Assembly (NCBI RefSeq): GCF_004115155.1
Contig: NZ_RDSM01000001.1
Coordinates: 992,001 to 1,056,000, forward strand
Direction: 5' to 3'
Source: Granulicella sibirica
GTDB taxonomy: Bacteria; Acidobacteriota; Terriglobia; Terriglobales; Acidobacteriaceae
Length of the DNA stretch: 64,000 nt
A program made the translations under genes and the position numbers. Positions 43,497 to 52,826 of the stretch are shown here, piece by piece (within the stretch, counting starts at the first letter, position 1; each line of letters begins with the position of its first letter). Under the pieces are notes generated by a model that saw nothing but the letters and a program-made list of their open reading frames with translations, did not search any database and had not been told where the DNA came from.

Positions 43497-45686
43497 ATGC
43501 ACCGTCTCGCTGGATTTTTCCTGCTTGCCTCTCCTGCCTTCGCTTTAGCCCAGGTTCCGGCCACGGCTCCGGTCGCGCCGGTTCGACCGGTTACGGACAG
43601 CTACTTCGGCACCACAGTGACCGATCCGTACCGCTGGATGGAGACAAGCACGGACGAATTGCAGGCCTATATGCAGGCACAGAATGCGGTCACGGCGCAG
43701 ACGCTTCAGCCCTTCGCCGCACAGGACGCGCAGATTCTCGATGAGTTGACCAAGCTATCCGATACGGTGACGCAGACCGGAGGCGTGGTGCGTGCGCTCG
43801 ATCAATACTTCTACCGTGACCTGCCTCCGGGAAAGAGCGATGCGCGGTTGATGACGCGGCCAGTCAGCGGAGGGAGTGCCCGGCTGCTGCTCGACCCGGC
43901 CACGCTGGCCGAGGGCGGCAAGCACGCGGCAATCGACTACTTCGTTCCCTCACCGGATGGAAAATACCTCGCGGTGGGAGTCTCGCTTGGAGGATCGGAG
44001 AACTCGGTGCTGCGCGTGCTTGACACGACGACGGGGGCGCTCCTGAGCGAGGCGATCTCGCGGGCGCAGGACGCCGAACCCGCCTGGACGGACGACAGTA
44101 AATTCTTCTACTTTTCACGCCTGCAGCCAATGGTCCCGGGCGCGCCGGCGTCCACGAAGTACGACAACAGGCGGGTCTATCTGCACCGCATTGGTCTGCC
44201 GGAAGATACCGACCAGGCAGTCTTTGGGCCTGATGTGACGAAAGATCCGGTCCTTCCGAAGAATGGCGACGTCTTCGTTTTGCCCGTACCGGGAACGAAG
44301 ATGCTGCTCGCGGGACAGGTCTCCGGGGTCGTCGAGACGCCGGCGCTATGGCTGCGCACGACGGACCGTGGCGCCTGGACGCCGGTGGTGAAGCACGAAG
44401 ACGGCATGATGGACTTCGCGCTCCACGGAACGCGCCTTTACATCAAGACCAAGAGCGGGGCGAACGGTGCGGTCAGCAATGGCCGTGTGGTCGCCTTCGA
44501 TCTCGCGAAGGAGACGTTCGCCGACGCCCACGTGTTGCTGCCGGAGAGCAGCCTCGTGCTCTCGAGCAGAACAGGATCAGGCCTGGCCGCCGCAAGCGAT
44601 GCGTTGTACGTCTACGGCTTTCGCGACGGGCTCGGGGTGGTTACGCGGATCCCGTATGAGCACGAGGCGGAACACGTGGAGTTGAAGCTGCCTACCTCGG
44701 GAACGGTCCTCTCGGCGGACGCCGATTATCGCAGGCCCGGCGTCACCATGGCGATGATGGGATGGACGACGCCGAAGCTCATCTATGCCTATGCGCCGGA
44801 GACACGCAGCTTCGCGGACACCGGACTGCAGGCTCCGAATCCAATCGACATGTCAGGGGTGACGACAGCGGAGGTACAGGCGAAGAGCGCTGACGGGACG
44901 ATGGTGCCGCTCTCGATCCTCTACCGCAAGGGCCTCGCGATGGATGGGTCGCATCCTACTCTGGTCGAAGCCTATGGCGCGTATGGAACGTCCATTCCAC
45001 CGTTCTTCGATCCTTCCCTGCTGCCGTGGCTGAATCGCGGCGGCGTCTTCGCGCTCGCGCATGTGCGGGGTGGAGGCGAGCGTGGCGAGGCGTGGCATCT
45101 GGCCGGGATGAAGACGACCAAGCAGCACACGATCGATGACTTTGTGGCGTGCGCGCAGTATCTGATCGACAGACGCTATACCTCGCAGCCGCATCTTGCC
45201 GTGTCTGGAACGAGCGCGGGCGGCATTGCGGTGGGCGGCTTCCTGACGCAGCATCCCGAGATGCTCGGCGCGGTCCTTTACCGGGTGGGCATCACGGATA
45301 TCCTGCGGAGCGAGAAGCGCTCGAGCGGAGGCATGAACGCCTTCGAATACGGATCGGTCTCGGTCGAACCGGAGTTCCGCGCGATGTATGCGATCAGCCC
45401 CTATGCCCATGTGAAAGACGGCGCGAAGTATCCGGCTGTACTGCTGGAAACAGGCGCGAACGACCCAAGGGTGACGAGCTGGATGTTGACGAAGATGACA
45501 GCGCGCCTGCAGGCGGCGAACGGGTCAACGAATCCAATTTTGCTCCGCGTGGACTTCGACGCCGGCCATGGCATCGGATCGGGACGGAAGCAAGCGCTGA
45601 AGCTTCAGGCCGACGAATATACGTTTCTTGGTTGGCGGCTTGGGATGGGCGGTTTCAGCGGCGCAACGACCGCGGGCACGCATTAA
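43497..45686 (+). CDS. Prolyl oligopeptidase family serine peptidase (S9)
   Basis: 729 residues from the ATG at 43497, with GGAG seven bases upstream; a signal peptide follows (LAGFFLLASPAFALAQ). The N-terminal half is a seven-bladed propeller beginning VTDPYRWMET, typical of S9A. The catalytic Ser is in VSGTSAGG (about 572), Asp in TGANDPRV (about 655) and His in DAGHGIG (about 691). It is probably periplasmic, cleaving short Pro-containing peptides. GTSAGG replaces the more usual GGSNGG. Confidence 0.9.
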   Translation: MHRLAGFFLLASPAFALAQVPATAPVAPVRPVTDSYFGTTVTDPYRWMETSTDELQAYMQAQNAVTAQTLQPFAAQDAQILDELTKLSDTVTQTGGVVRALDQYFYRDLPPGKSDARLMTRPVSGGSARLLLDPATLAEGGKHAAIDYFVPSPDGKYLAVGVSLGGSENSVLRVLDTTTGALLSEAISRAQDAEPAWTDDSKFFYFSRLQPMVPGAPASTKYDNRRVYLHRIGLPEDTDQAVFGPDVTKDPVLPKNGDVFVLPVPGTKMLLAGQVSGVVETPALWLRTTDRGAWTPVVKHEDGMMDFALHGTRLYIKTKSGANGAVSNGRVVAFDLAKETFADAHVLLPESSLVLSSRTGSGLAAASDALYVYGFRDGLGVVTRIPYEHEAEHVELKLPTSGTVLSADADYRRPGVTMAMMGWTTPKLIYAYAPETRSFADTGLQAPNPIDMSGVTTAEVQAKSADGTMVPLSILYRKGLAMDGSHPTLVEAYGAYGTSIPPFFDPSLLPWLNRGGVFALAHVRGGGERGEAWHLAGMKTTKQHTIDDFVACAQYLIDRRYTSQPHLAVSGTSAGGIAVGGFLTQHPEMLGAVLYRVGITDILRSEKRSSGGMNAFEYGSVSVEPEFRAMYAISPYAHVKDGAKYPAVLLETGANDPRVTSWMLTKMTARLQAANGSTNPILLRVDFDAGHGIGSGRKQALKLQADEYTFLGWRLGMGGFSGATTAGTH

Positions 45687-45696
45687 GAACCGCGGA

Positions 45697-46104
45697 TCAC
45701 TCCCGACGAGAGCTTTGCTGTATCCCGCGTGCTTTCGGAAGAGCAAGGATTGTCCCGAGAAGAACCCCTATGCTGTCGGTGACGATGTCCAGCCATTCCA
45801 GACTGCTGCCGTAGATAAGGTGCTCTCCCACCTCGATCGCGAGTCCGGAGAGAATCGCCACGAAGAACAGGACAAGGCTGACCTGGCGCGACCAGGAGGC
45901 GCGCCCCGCGACGTAAGCGACGACCGTAAAGGCGAGGACGTGACCGAGGCTGTGGAACCTGCCCATCGTGTGCAGCGTCGACTTCCCACTCTCCGGCAGG
46001 AAGGAAAGAAAGATCAGGGCTGGAAACAGGACGCACCCCAGCAGGATAAAGGGAACCCTGCTGCTCCGTGACTTGGGCGCGTTCGTCTCCGCGGAAAAGG
46101 CCAT
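45697..46104 (-). CDS. VanZ-like membrane protein
   Basis: 135 residues with four membrane helices and the VanZ motifs LPESGKSTLHTMGRFHSLGHVLAF and SSLEWLDIVTDSIGVLLG. VanZ proteins include a teicoplanin-resistance factor, but most members have no known role. It is convergent with the S9 peptidase. Nothing nearby suggests glycopeptide resistance. Confidence 0.82.
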   Translation of the reverse strand: MAFSAETNAPKSRSSRVPFILLGCVLFPALIFLSFLPESGKSTLHTMGRFHSLGHVLAFTVVAYVAGRASWSRQVSLVLFFVAILSGLAIEVGEHLIYGSSLEWLDIVTDSIGVLLGTILALPKARGIQQSSRRE

Positions 46105-46201
46105 TCCCCTATTGTCGCCTCATGGGTTTCGAAAACACCACTCTCGCGCGCAAAAGGGCTGTAAGAACGCCCAGATACGGAACTTGATAGAGTTAGCTTC
46201 C

Positions 46202-47134
46202 ATGGAGAAAAGTACTGTTCGCCCGGCGTGGAAGACGCTGCTGGCGTTCGCGATTATCTATCTCGTGTGGGGCTCGACGTTTCTCGCGATTCGCGTGGGA
46301 GTACACGAGGTTCCCCCCTTTCTCCTCGCGGCAATGCGGTTTCTGGCGGCGGGCCTTGTGCTCTTCGGCTGGACGATTGCCAGGGGCGAGCGGCCGCCGA
46401 ATCCGCGACAGTGGCTGTCGGTCTCGCTGATTGCGCTCCTGATCTTCGTCTTCGACTACGGGCTCCTCTTCTGGGCGGAGCAGCGCGTCCCGTCCGGCGT
46501 CGCCGCCGTCATGATGGCGACGATTCCCGCGTTCATGGCGCTCGCGGAGATCGTCTTCCTGCGCACGCAGACGCTCACGGTCCGGCTTGCTGTCGCGCTT
46601 CTGATCGGGCTTGGCGGCGTGGCGGTGCTGATGAGCCATACCGTCGTCCTCGGAGGCGAACCCATTAACGCATGGGGCGCGGTGGCGCTGATCGTCGGCT
46701 CGGTAAGCTGGGCGATTGGCTCCGTGTTGACGCGGAAGCTGCCCCTGCCGGAGTCGAAGGGGATGAGTTCGGGCGCACAGATGCTCGTGGGTGGCGTGCT
46801 GCTCGCCCTGACATCCGCCACGCTGGGCGAACTGCGCGGATTCGATCCAGCCAAGGTCTCGCGTGAGGCCTGGTTCGCGCTGCTTTACCTGATCGTCTTC
46901 GGCTCGATCATCGGCTTCACGGCCTATGTATGGCTGATCCATCACGAGTCGCCGACAAAGGTCGGAACCTATGCCTATGTGAACCCCGTGGTGGCTGTCG
47001 TGCTTGGGTATTTCTTCGGAGGCGAACCACTTGGTTTGCGGACCGTACTCGGCACACTCTTTGTGCTGGTGAGCGTGATCGTCATCACGACGACGCCAAA
47101 GAAAGTCCCGGCTCTTTCGAGCGTAAAACCCTAG
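46202..47134 (+). CDS. EamA-family (DMT) transporter
   Basis: 310 residues from the ATG at 46202, with ten membrane helices in two EamA repeats (AIIYLVWGSTFLAIRVGV; SVSWAIGSVLTRKLPLP). It resembles YedA/RhaT-type drug/metabolite exporters. The substrate is unknown. Its stop overlaps the end of the opposing AsmA gene by four bases. Confidence 0.88.
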   Translation: MEKSTVRPAWKTLLAFAIIYLVWGSTFLAIRVGVHEVPPFLLAAMRFLAAGLVLFGWTIARGERPPNPRQWLSVSLIALLIFVFDYGLLFWAEQRVPSGVAAVMMATIPAFMALAEIVFLRTQTLTVRLAVALLIGLGGVAVLMSHTVVLGGEPINAWGAVALIVGSVSWAIGSVLTRKLPLPESKGMSSGAQMLVGGVLLALTSATLGELRGFDPAKVSREAWFALLYLIVFGSIIGFTAYVWLIHHESPTKVGTYAYVNPVVAVVLGYFFGGEPLGLRTVLGTLFVLVSVIVITTTPKKVPALSSVKP

Positions 47135-49374
47135 TGTTTGCCGAGCAGGCCGCCGAGCGCATTCTTCAGAGGATCACCGACCACCTTGCCATCGGACGAG
47201 CCTGACTTTTTGCCGGGGATGAATCCCTGGGCCGCGCCCAGTCCAACGCTCGTAGCGATACTCCCGATCTTCGGTGCGAAGGTGGGATTGCTGGTCGTGC
47301 CTGCGATATCGACTGGGATGCCATTCTTGAGGACGTTGCCCGCGATGCCACCGATCGATCCGAGCCCGCCGCCTCCCGCCGCTCCGCCGGGGATGAATCC
47401 CGCGAGCCCGCCGACAAGTCCGGCAACACCGCCGTTGTTCGACGCAGGCGCAGAGCCCGGGGACGTGTTGACGAGACCGGTGAGCTTCAAGAGCATGCTG
47501 TAGTTCAGTGCGCCGCCCTCGCTGACGCTCCCGGCACCCGTTGCTGTTCCGACTCCGGCGACATCGAGGGCGATCTTGTCGGTGCGGATATTTCCTGACT
47601 GCTCGCGAACATCCATGCTGAGCGAGCGGACGGTCGTACCGGAGCCCGTGGCTAAGCCGATCCTGCCTCCGGTCAGCTTCGACAGGCCCTGCAGCTTGGC
47701 ACCGAGGTCGAAGCCGGCGAGCTGCGTGTTGCTGAGGCTCACCGGGCCGCTAATGATGGGCGAGGCGGTGGAACCGGATACGGTGAGTGCGGCGGTCACG
47801 GTTCCTCCTTGAAGGCGCGAGCCCTGCGGAAGGCTGACGCCAAGGGCGGGAAGGAACGCCTCGATCTCATCGATCGGCATCGCGTTTCCATTAACCTTGA
47901 GGTTAATGGCGGTGGTGGGGCCACTGGACTGATAGGTTCCGGCGAGGTTCACCGCAGCGCGTCCAACGGAGAGCGCTGCATGCTGGATCTCGCCCGTCAT
48001 GGCCTGCTCGTTCTGCGCGACGGCGAACTGAGCTTCGACGGGCTTCGCGGATGGACGGCCGTTTCGGGCCAGCTTGATGTTGTCGACGTGAGCGGTACCC
48101 GTCGCGGTAAGGAGCTGGCCGTTCGACTGCACGAGCGCCTGGAGGTCGGCGAGGCCGCTGATGCCGGCGTCGGGGGCGAGAACGCCGCTGGTCTCAAGCT
48201 CGACATGCTTGAGCGTGATCTGCGCGGAAAGGGGCGTTGCTGCATTGTTCTCCGCGTTGAATGGGCCAGCCTTCCCATTGGCCGCGAGGCTTCCACCGCC
48301 GGGTAGCTGCGCTGTGAGGCTGAAGGGCGACCAGCTTGTCGGCGTGAGGTTCGTTACCTGCGCATTGAGCTGCTGGTAGACCGCGGGGGCTCCGGCCTGG
48401 CCGGCGGTGGTGAGGGTGACGGTTCCGTTCTTCACCTCCGCACTATCGACTGTCAGGCTGCGAAGCATGGTCGTGCCTTCGGGGTTGGCGCCCACGGGCT
48501 TCGGCTGCTTCGGCGTGTTCGAGCGCACGATGGCGAGATGCGGAGTGTCGACGAGGAGCTTCGTCACGTGCATCTGCTGACCGCTCCAGGCAGCGTCGAG
48601 GACGAGGTTCTCGACCAGCCCGGAGATGCCGTCGGACGCGTCGACAAAGCCGGCAGCGAGCGGATCGATGTGCTTCAACTCAAGGTGTCCGGAGAAGGGC
48701 GTCTCGGAGGCGTCCTGCTGATTGATAGGGCCAGCGGTCCCATTGGCGGTGACTGTTCCATCACCGGGAAGGTGCGCGCCGACTTTGAACGGGAACGCCT
48801 TGGTGAAGCTGAACCCGGTGACGTCGAGCGTCATCTGGTCATACACGCGGGACGGCGTGCTGGAAGCTCCGGCCGCAGCCTGCACGGAGACCGTGACGCG
48901 TCCGTCAGCGACTTCCACGTGGCCAACGCTCAGGTCCTGGGGCTGCGCTCCCGGGGTTGGCTGCTTCGTGGACGCACCGCCGATCGACGAGTAGTTCCAC
49001 GTGCCGTTCGCGGCGCGGATCAGTTGAACCTTGGGCGACTGCAGGAAGAAACCTTCGATGTTGACCTCGCGGCGCAGCACAAGAGGAAGCACCTCGACGC
49101 CGATCTTCACGCTGTCGGCCTGGATGAACGGCTGGCTGCTGAACCGCGGGTCGTCGGCGATGACCGCATTTTCGGCGAGTAGGCCACCAGAGAGTATCGA
49201 CAGGTTTAACTTGCCGATGGTTACCTTGCGGCCAAGGGACTTCGAAAGTTCCGTCTCGATGCGAGTCCGGAAGGAATCGGCGTTGAGGAACATGGGGAGT
49301 GCGACGGCTGCGAGAATGACGATTACAACCAGCGCCGCGAGAGCGGAAAGAATGATCTTTGTGAGCTTTCCCAT
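47131..49374 (-). CDS. AsmA-family protein
   Basis: 747 residues with an N-terminal membrane anchor (IILSALAALVVIVILAAVALPMFL) and the AsmA start RTRIETELSKSLGRKVTIGKLNLSILSGG. Three repeated ~130-residue beta-rich units follow, each with an AQLPGGGSLAANGKAGPFN-like segment. A Gly-rich stretch near the C-terminus (FIPGGAAGGGGLGSIGGIAG) precedes the end. AsmA-like proteins form periplasmic lipid-transfer bridges between the membranes. The internal repeats fit that elongated beta-groove architecture. Confidence 0.88.
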   Translation of the reverse strand: MGKLTKIILSALAALVVIVILAAVALPMFLNADSFRTRIETELSKSLGRKVTIGKLNLSILSGGLLAENAVIADDPRFSSQPFIQADSVKIGVEVLPLVLRREVNIEGFFLQSPKVQLIRAANGTWNYSSIGGASTKQPTPGAQPQDLSVGHVEVADGRVTVSVQAAAGASSTPSRVYDQMTLDVTGFSFTKAFPFKVGAHLPGDGTVTANGTAGPINQQDASETPFSGHLELKHIDPLAAGFVDASDGISGLVENLVLDAAWSGQQMHVTKLLVDTPHLAIVRSNTPKQPKPVGANPEGTTMLRSLTVDSAEVKNGTVTLTTAGQAGAPAVYQQLNAQVTNLTPTSWSPFSLTAQLPGGGSLAANGKAGPFNAENNAATPLSAQITLKHVELETSGVLAPDAGISGLADLQALVQSNGQLLTATGTAHVDNIKLARNGRPSAKPVEAQFAVAQNEQAMTGEIQHAALSVGRAAVNLAGTYQSSGPTTAINLKVNGNAMPIDEIEAFLPALGVSLPQGSRLQGGTVTAALTVSGSTASPIISGPVSLSNTQLAGFDLGAKLQGLSKLTGGRIGLATGSGTTVRSLSMDVREQSGNIRTDKIALDVAGVGTATGAGSVSEGGALNYSMLLKLTGLVNTSPGSAPASNNGGVAGLVGGLAGFIPGGAAGGGGLGSIGGIAGNVLKNGIPVDIAGTTSNPTFAPKIGSIATSVGLGAAQGFIPGKKSGSSDGKVVGDPLKNALGGLLGKH

Positions 49375-49473
49375 ACGATATCCCCCGGGCTACAAACCTT
49401 TGTGATGCGGTGAACGAAGCCTCTGTTGCCGGAGCGGGCGACTAAGTCCCTCGCTTACAACGCGACATATCAT

Positions 49474-50577
49474 TCAGGGCTTCGGCAGTGTGCGTGGTCC
49501 GGGGCCATCCATGGTCATCTTGACGGGTTCGATGTCTCCGTTCGCGTCGAAGCGCATGGGGTCGATGGCCATCAGACGTTCGTTCGCGCCGGTTGTGCCA
49601 AGCGGGTGGCGATGGTAGATGATGTACCAGTCGTCCGTGCCCGGTATCTGCACAACAGAGTGGTGTCCCGGGCCGTTTGCGATGGCTGGGTCGGTCTGGA
49701 GGATCTTCCCGGCGCGCACAAAAGGTCCGGTCGGACTCGTGCTCTTTGCATACGCAACGCCGTAGCTGGAGTCGCCCCAGTTGCCTTCGGACCACATGAA
49801 GTAATACACGCCCTTGCGCTTGATCATGAACGGCCCCTCGACATAGTGCTCGGGCGTGATCTCCTTGTACCTCGAGCCGTCCTTCATAGGAATCACACTC
49901 TTCATATCTGGGGCGAGACGGGAGACATTGCAGTGTCCCTGGCCACCGTAATAGAAGTAGATCGAGCCATCGTCATCCTGGTAGACCATGGGATCGATGG
50001 GCTGAGCGCCGTTGTGGAACTCACCGATGAGCGGCTTGCCGAGTGCGTCGATGAAAGGGCCGCCAGGCTTGTCGCTGACAGCGACGCCGATGCCACCTGG
50101 AAAGGTGTCGGTCTTCTGAATGTCGTTCGCGGCGAAGAAGAGATAGTACTTTCCGTTGGCGTGAATCGCGGTAGGAGCCCAGACGGCATAGGCCGCCCAG
50201 GGAACGTTTTTTACGTCAAGAACATCCGGGTGTTTCGTCCAGTGCACAAGGTCAGGCGAGGAGAAAGCGTCCAGCGAGGTGTGCAGGAGATAGACCGGGT
50301 GCACAACATGCCCACTGCGCAGCTTCTGCTGCAAAGGGTTGAAGGTCTGGTTCGCCTGGGCGTCTGCGCGCTGGGTTTGAGCACCCCACTGGGGATCGAA
50401 ATGAACCTCCGGGCTAGACGAAGTCGGGTAGATCCAGTACTGCCCGTCGAAGACCCGAATTTCCGGGTCGGCGTACCAACCCTGCTGCGCAAGGTTTGCG
50501 CCGGCCTGCGTCCAGGCAGCGGGAGCGAGCGAAAGAGAGACAGCAAAAAAGAGTGCGGAGCGGAGCTTCTGGCGCAT
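49474..50577 (-). CDS. Glycoside hydrolase family 43 (secreted)
   Basis: 367 residues with a signal peptide (ALFFAVSLSLAPAAWTQ). The five-bladed propeller acidic triad of GH43 is visible: Asp in GWYADPEIRVFDG, Asp in QPIDPMVYQDDDG and Glu in HYVEGPFMIKRKG. Family members are beta-xylosidases, arabinofuranosidases or galactosidases acting on plant polysaccharides; the exact activity cannot be told. It lies just downstream of the encapsulin gene on the same strand. Confidence 0.9.
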   Translation of the reverse strand: MRQKLRSALFFAVSLSLAPAAWTQAGANLAQQGWYADPEIRVFDGQYWIYPTSSSPEVHFDPQWGAQTQRADAQANQTFNPLQQKLRSGHVVHPVYLLHTSLDAFSSPDLVHWTKHPDVLDVKNVPWAAYAVWAPTAIHANGKYYLFFAANDIQKTDTFPGGIGVAVSDKPGGPFIDALGKPLIGEFHNGAQPIDPMVYQDDDGSIYFYYGGQGHCNVSRLAPDMKSVIPMKDGSRYKEITPEHYVEGPFMIKRKGVYYFMWSEGNWGDSSYGVAYAKSTSPTGPFVRAGKILQTDPAIANGPGHHSVVQIPGTDDWYIIYHRHPLGTTGANERLMAIDPMRFDANGDIEPVKMTMDGPGPRTLPKP

Positions 50578-50617
50578 GGTTCTTTCATTCTAGAGAACCC
50601 AGACCAGAAGCTCTTCT

Positions 50618-51418
50618 TCAGGCCGGGGAGAGTGCCACGGATGCCTCGCTGGTCAGCATGCGAAACGTGAACGTCTCCTGCAGATAGAGCTTCACCGCCG
50701 TGTCTGTGTGGCTTAGATACCCGATCGAAACGTCCTGCCCGATGACAAGCTCGAAGTCGCCGCCGCGCGTCGTCAACACGAACGCCCCTTCAATCGCCGG
50801 AGCCCAGACGATGTTGCCATCCACAAGGCGCTTCACGTGTTCGAGCACGGGGTGCCCGTTGTCGCGGGTCTCGGCAAGCTCCGTGTAGGCCTTGGCTCCC
50901 AGCAGGATTGAGTACGGTCCGTTGACGCCGACAAGTCGAAGCTGGCTCAGCGCCTGCGCGACCGCGTCGGGATACTCCCGCACATCGGCAGGCAGCGTCA
51001 TCATGGGGTTGCTCGTGCCTTCGCGGATGCCCTGGATGTTGGCTTCGTTATAGCCGTTGAAGATGGCGTGGTCCTCGGCGAAGGCGATCTTCCGGGCAGC
51101 GTCCTTGGCCGGTTGCCAGTCGGAGTCGTCCGAGCCACGCTCGACGTCATCGATGGCCTCGCGCGTCAGCTCGAAGGGAACGCGCAACTCGACGAGCGGC
51201 TTCACCTCGCGCTGCCTCGCGATGATCTCTTCCCCCGGAGAGGCAATCGACACCAGGTGCCCTGTGCCCACCGCCGGCAAGGCAATGCCGCTCGGCGTCG
51301 GAACATCGACGACGCGGCGGCCAGCGAGATAGCGCTTCAGCGTGCGAGTCGTCTCCTCCTCGATCTGATCCCATGCGGCGTCCGAGATTGGTGCCAACTC
51401 CCGATGGAGGTTATTCAT
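50618..51418 (-). CDS. Encapsulin nanocompartment shell protein (family 1)
   Basis: 266 residues from the ATG at 51418 with AAGGAG six bases upstream. The sequence has the Linocin-M18/CFP29 encapsulin pattern: MNNLHRELAPISDAAWDQIEEE, RRVVDVPTPSG, FAEDHAIFNGY and IGQDVSIGYLSHTDTAVKLYLQETF. Shells of this family have the HK97 phage-capsid fold and usually assemble as a 60-mer of about 24 nm. Its start overlaps the end of the DyP peroxidase gene by eight bases, so cargo and shell are co-translated. Confidence 0.96.
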   Translation of the reverse strand: MNNLHRELAPISDAAWDQIEEETTRTLKRYLAGRRVVDVPTPSGIALPAVGTGHLVSIASPGEEIIARQREVKPLVELRVPFELTREAIDDVERGSDDSDWQPAKDAARKIAFAEDHAIFNGYNEANIQGIREGTSNPMMTLPADVREYPDAVAQALSQLRLVGVNGPYSILLGAKAYTELAETRDNGHPVLEHVKRLVDGNIVWAPAIEGAFVLTTRGGDFELVIGQDVSIGYLSHTDTAVKLYLQETFTFRMLTSEASVALSPA

Positions 51419-52481
51419 GTCGTTCTCCTTTGAGCGAACCGATTCCAAGTGATGTGTCGCGCCGTACCGCGGGGGCAGGCGGTTCCGGGGCTGCAGGCAG
51501 GGTTGCGATTGCCGCCGCGGGCTGTTCCTCACCAACGCCGTCGAGGAACGTGACCGATGGCGCGAAGAACAGGCCGCCCGTAACCGCCTTGCTGAAGTCG
51601 AGCAGCTTGTCGTAATTTCCCGGAGGCCGCCCAATAAACATGTTCTCGAGCATCAGTTCGGTGACGCGCGGCGTTCGGCTGTAGCCGATGAAGTAAGTCC
51701 CAAACTCTCCGCGTCCCGGCTGCCCGAAGGGCATGTTATCCCGAAGGATCTTGAGCTCTTTGCCGTTCTCCTCGATGACAGTCAATGCCGTATGGGCCGA
51801 TGCCGGCTTGGTGGCATCATCGAGCTCGATATCGGTGAGCTTCTTGCGGCCGATGATGCGCTCCTGCGCCTCGGTCGAGAGGGCGTTCCATGCCTTCATA
51901 TCGTGGAAATACTTCTGCACGATGACATAGCTGCCGCCAGCGAAGGCAGCGTCCTCATCACCAACAAGCGCGGACTCGAGAGCAAGGTTTCCTCTCGGGT
52001 TCTCCGTGCCATCGACGAAGCCGATCAGGTCACGATCCTCGAAGTAGCGGAAGCCCTGGACCTCATCAGCGACGGTGACCGCGTCGCCGATCTGTTCCAT
52101 GATCTGCGTCGCAAGCTCGAAGCAGATGTCCATCCGCCCGGCGCGGATGTGAAAGAGAACATCGCCCGGGGTAGCCGGAGCATATCGTTCGCCGCTGCGG
52201 AACTCTCGGAAGGGATGCAGTTCCGCCGGCCGGGTCCTGCCGAACAGCTTGTCCCATACATCCGAGCCGAACGACGCGATGCACGTAAGCCCCGCATCGA
52301 TGTCGCGGAACTCCACGGCACGGATGAGACCCGAGAGGCCGCTGCAAAAGGAGCGCATGATTTCGTAGCTCCCCGGCTCCGGCTTCACGGTCACCACAAG
52401 AAAGATTGCCGCGCGTGTAAGCGGCCCGAGCACAGGCTGCGCGAGAGGAAGCTGGTCCGGCTGGTTGGGAGGATTCGTCAT
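51411..52481 (-). CDS. DyP-type peroxidase, encapsulin cargo
   Basis: 356 residues. The DyP signature GFVDGTENP supplies the catalytic Asp, ASAHTALTV contains the probable proximal heme His, and FGTYFIGYSRTP completes the heme pocket. After a Pro/Ala-rich linker the protein ends in DTSLGIGSLKGERHE, a textbook encapsulin cargo-loading peptide (SLGIGSLKG). It should be packed inside the shell encoded next and reduce peroxides at the expense of an organic donor. Its stop lies inside the encapsulin start region. Confidence 0.95.
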   Translation of the reverse strand: MTNPPNQPDQLPLAQPVLGPLTRAAIFLVVTVKPEPGSYEIMRSFCSGLSGLIRAVEFRDIDAGLTCIASFGSDVWDKLFGRTRPAELHPFREFRSGERYAPATPGDVLFHIRAGRMDICFELATQIMEQIGDAVTVADEVQGFRYFEDRDLIGFVDGTENPRGNLALESALVGDEDAAFAGGSYVIVQKYFHDMKAWNALSTEAQERIIGRKKLTDIELDDATKPASAHTALTVIEENGKELKILRDNMPFGQPGRGEFGTYFIGYSRTPRVTELMLENMFIGRPPGNYDKLLDFSKAVTGGLFFAPSVTFLDGVGEEQPAAAIATLPAAPEPPAPAVRRDTSLGIGSLKGERHE

Positions 52482-52826
52482 CCGCCCTGCTTCGCTTTGC
52501 TTCGGTGGTGCTTCATGCGTCTGCCCTCATCGTCCCAACCTAAAAATACCGGATCGAGGCAGCACTTGCGATTTCAAGTAGTCGAAAATCGTCGGAAATT
52601 GGCGCATCGACAGGAAAAGAGTCGTGGGAGGCCGTCAAACTCTCGCCCATCGATCACCTGCAAAAGACAGAACAATTCGTTCGCCTGCTTGAAAAAGGGC
52701 TTGGCGAAAATCCGGTATACTCTCCGCGGAGCGAACCGAGGCTGTTCCAGGCAGCACAACGCGTGATCATCGGGTTCTCGTCCTTTGCGCAACGATTCGG
52801 CCCTTCGATGCACCATCGGACAGACT
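52482..52826. other. Intergenic region between DyP and lipoprotein genes
   Basis: This divergent 345-base spacer shows no gene. A TATACT hexamer at about 52717 could be a -10 element for the lipoprotein gene, but no matching -35 at good spacing was found. No repeat or terminator was seen. Confidence 0.4.

Noticed and set aside
45697..46104. VanZ-like gene as a glycopeptide-resistance determinant
   Set aside because: No vanHAX, vanRS or related genes are nearby, and most VanZ-fold proteins are unrelated to resistance.
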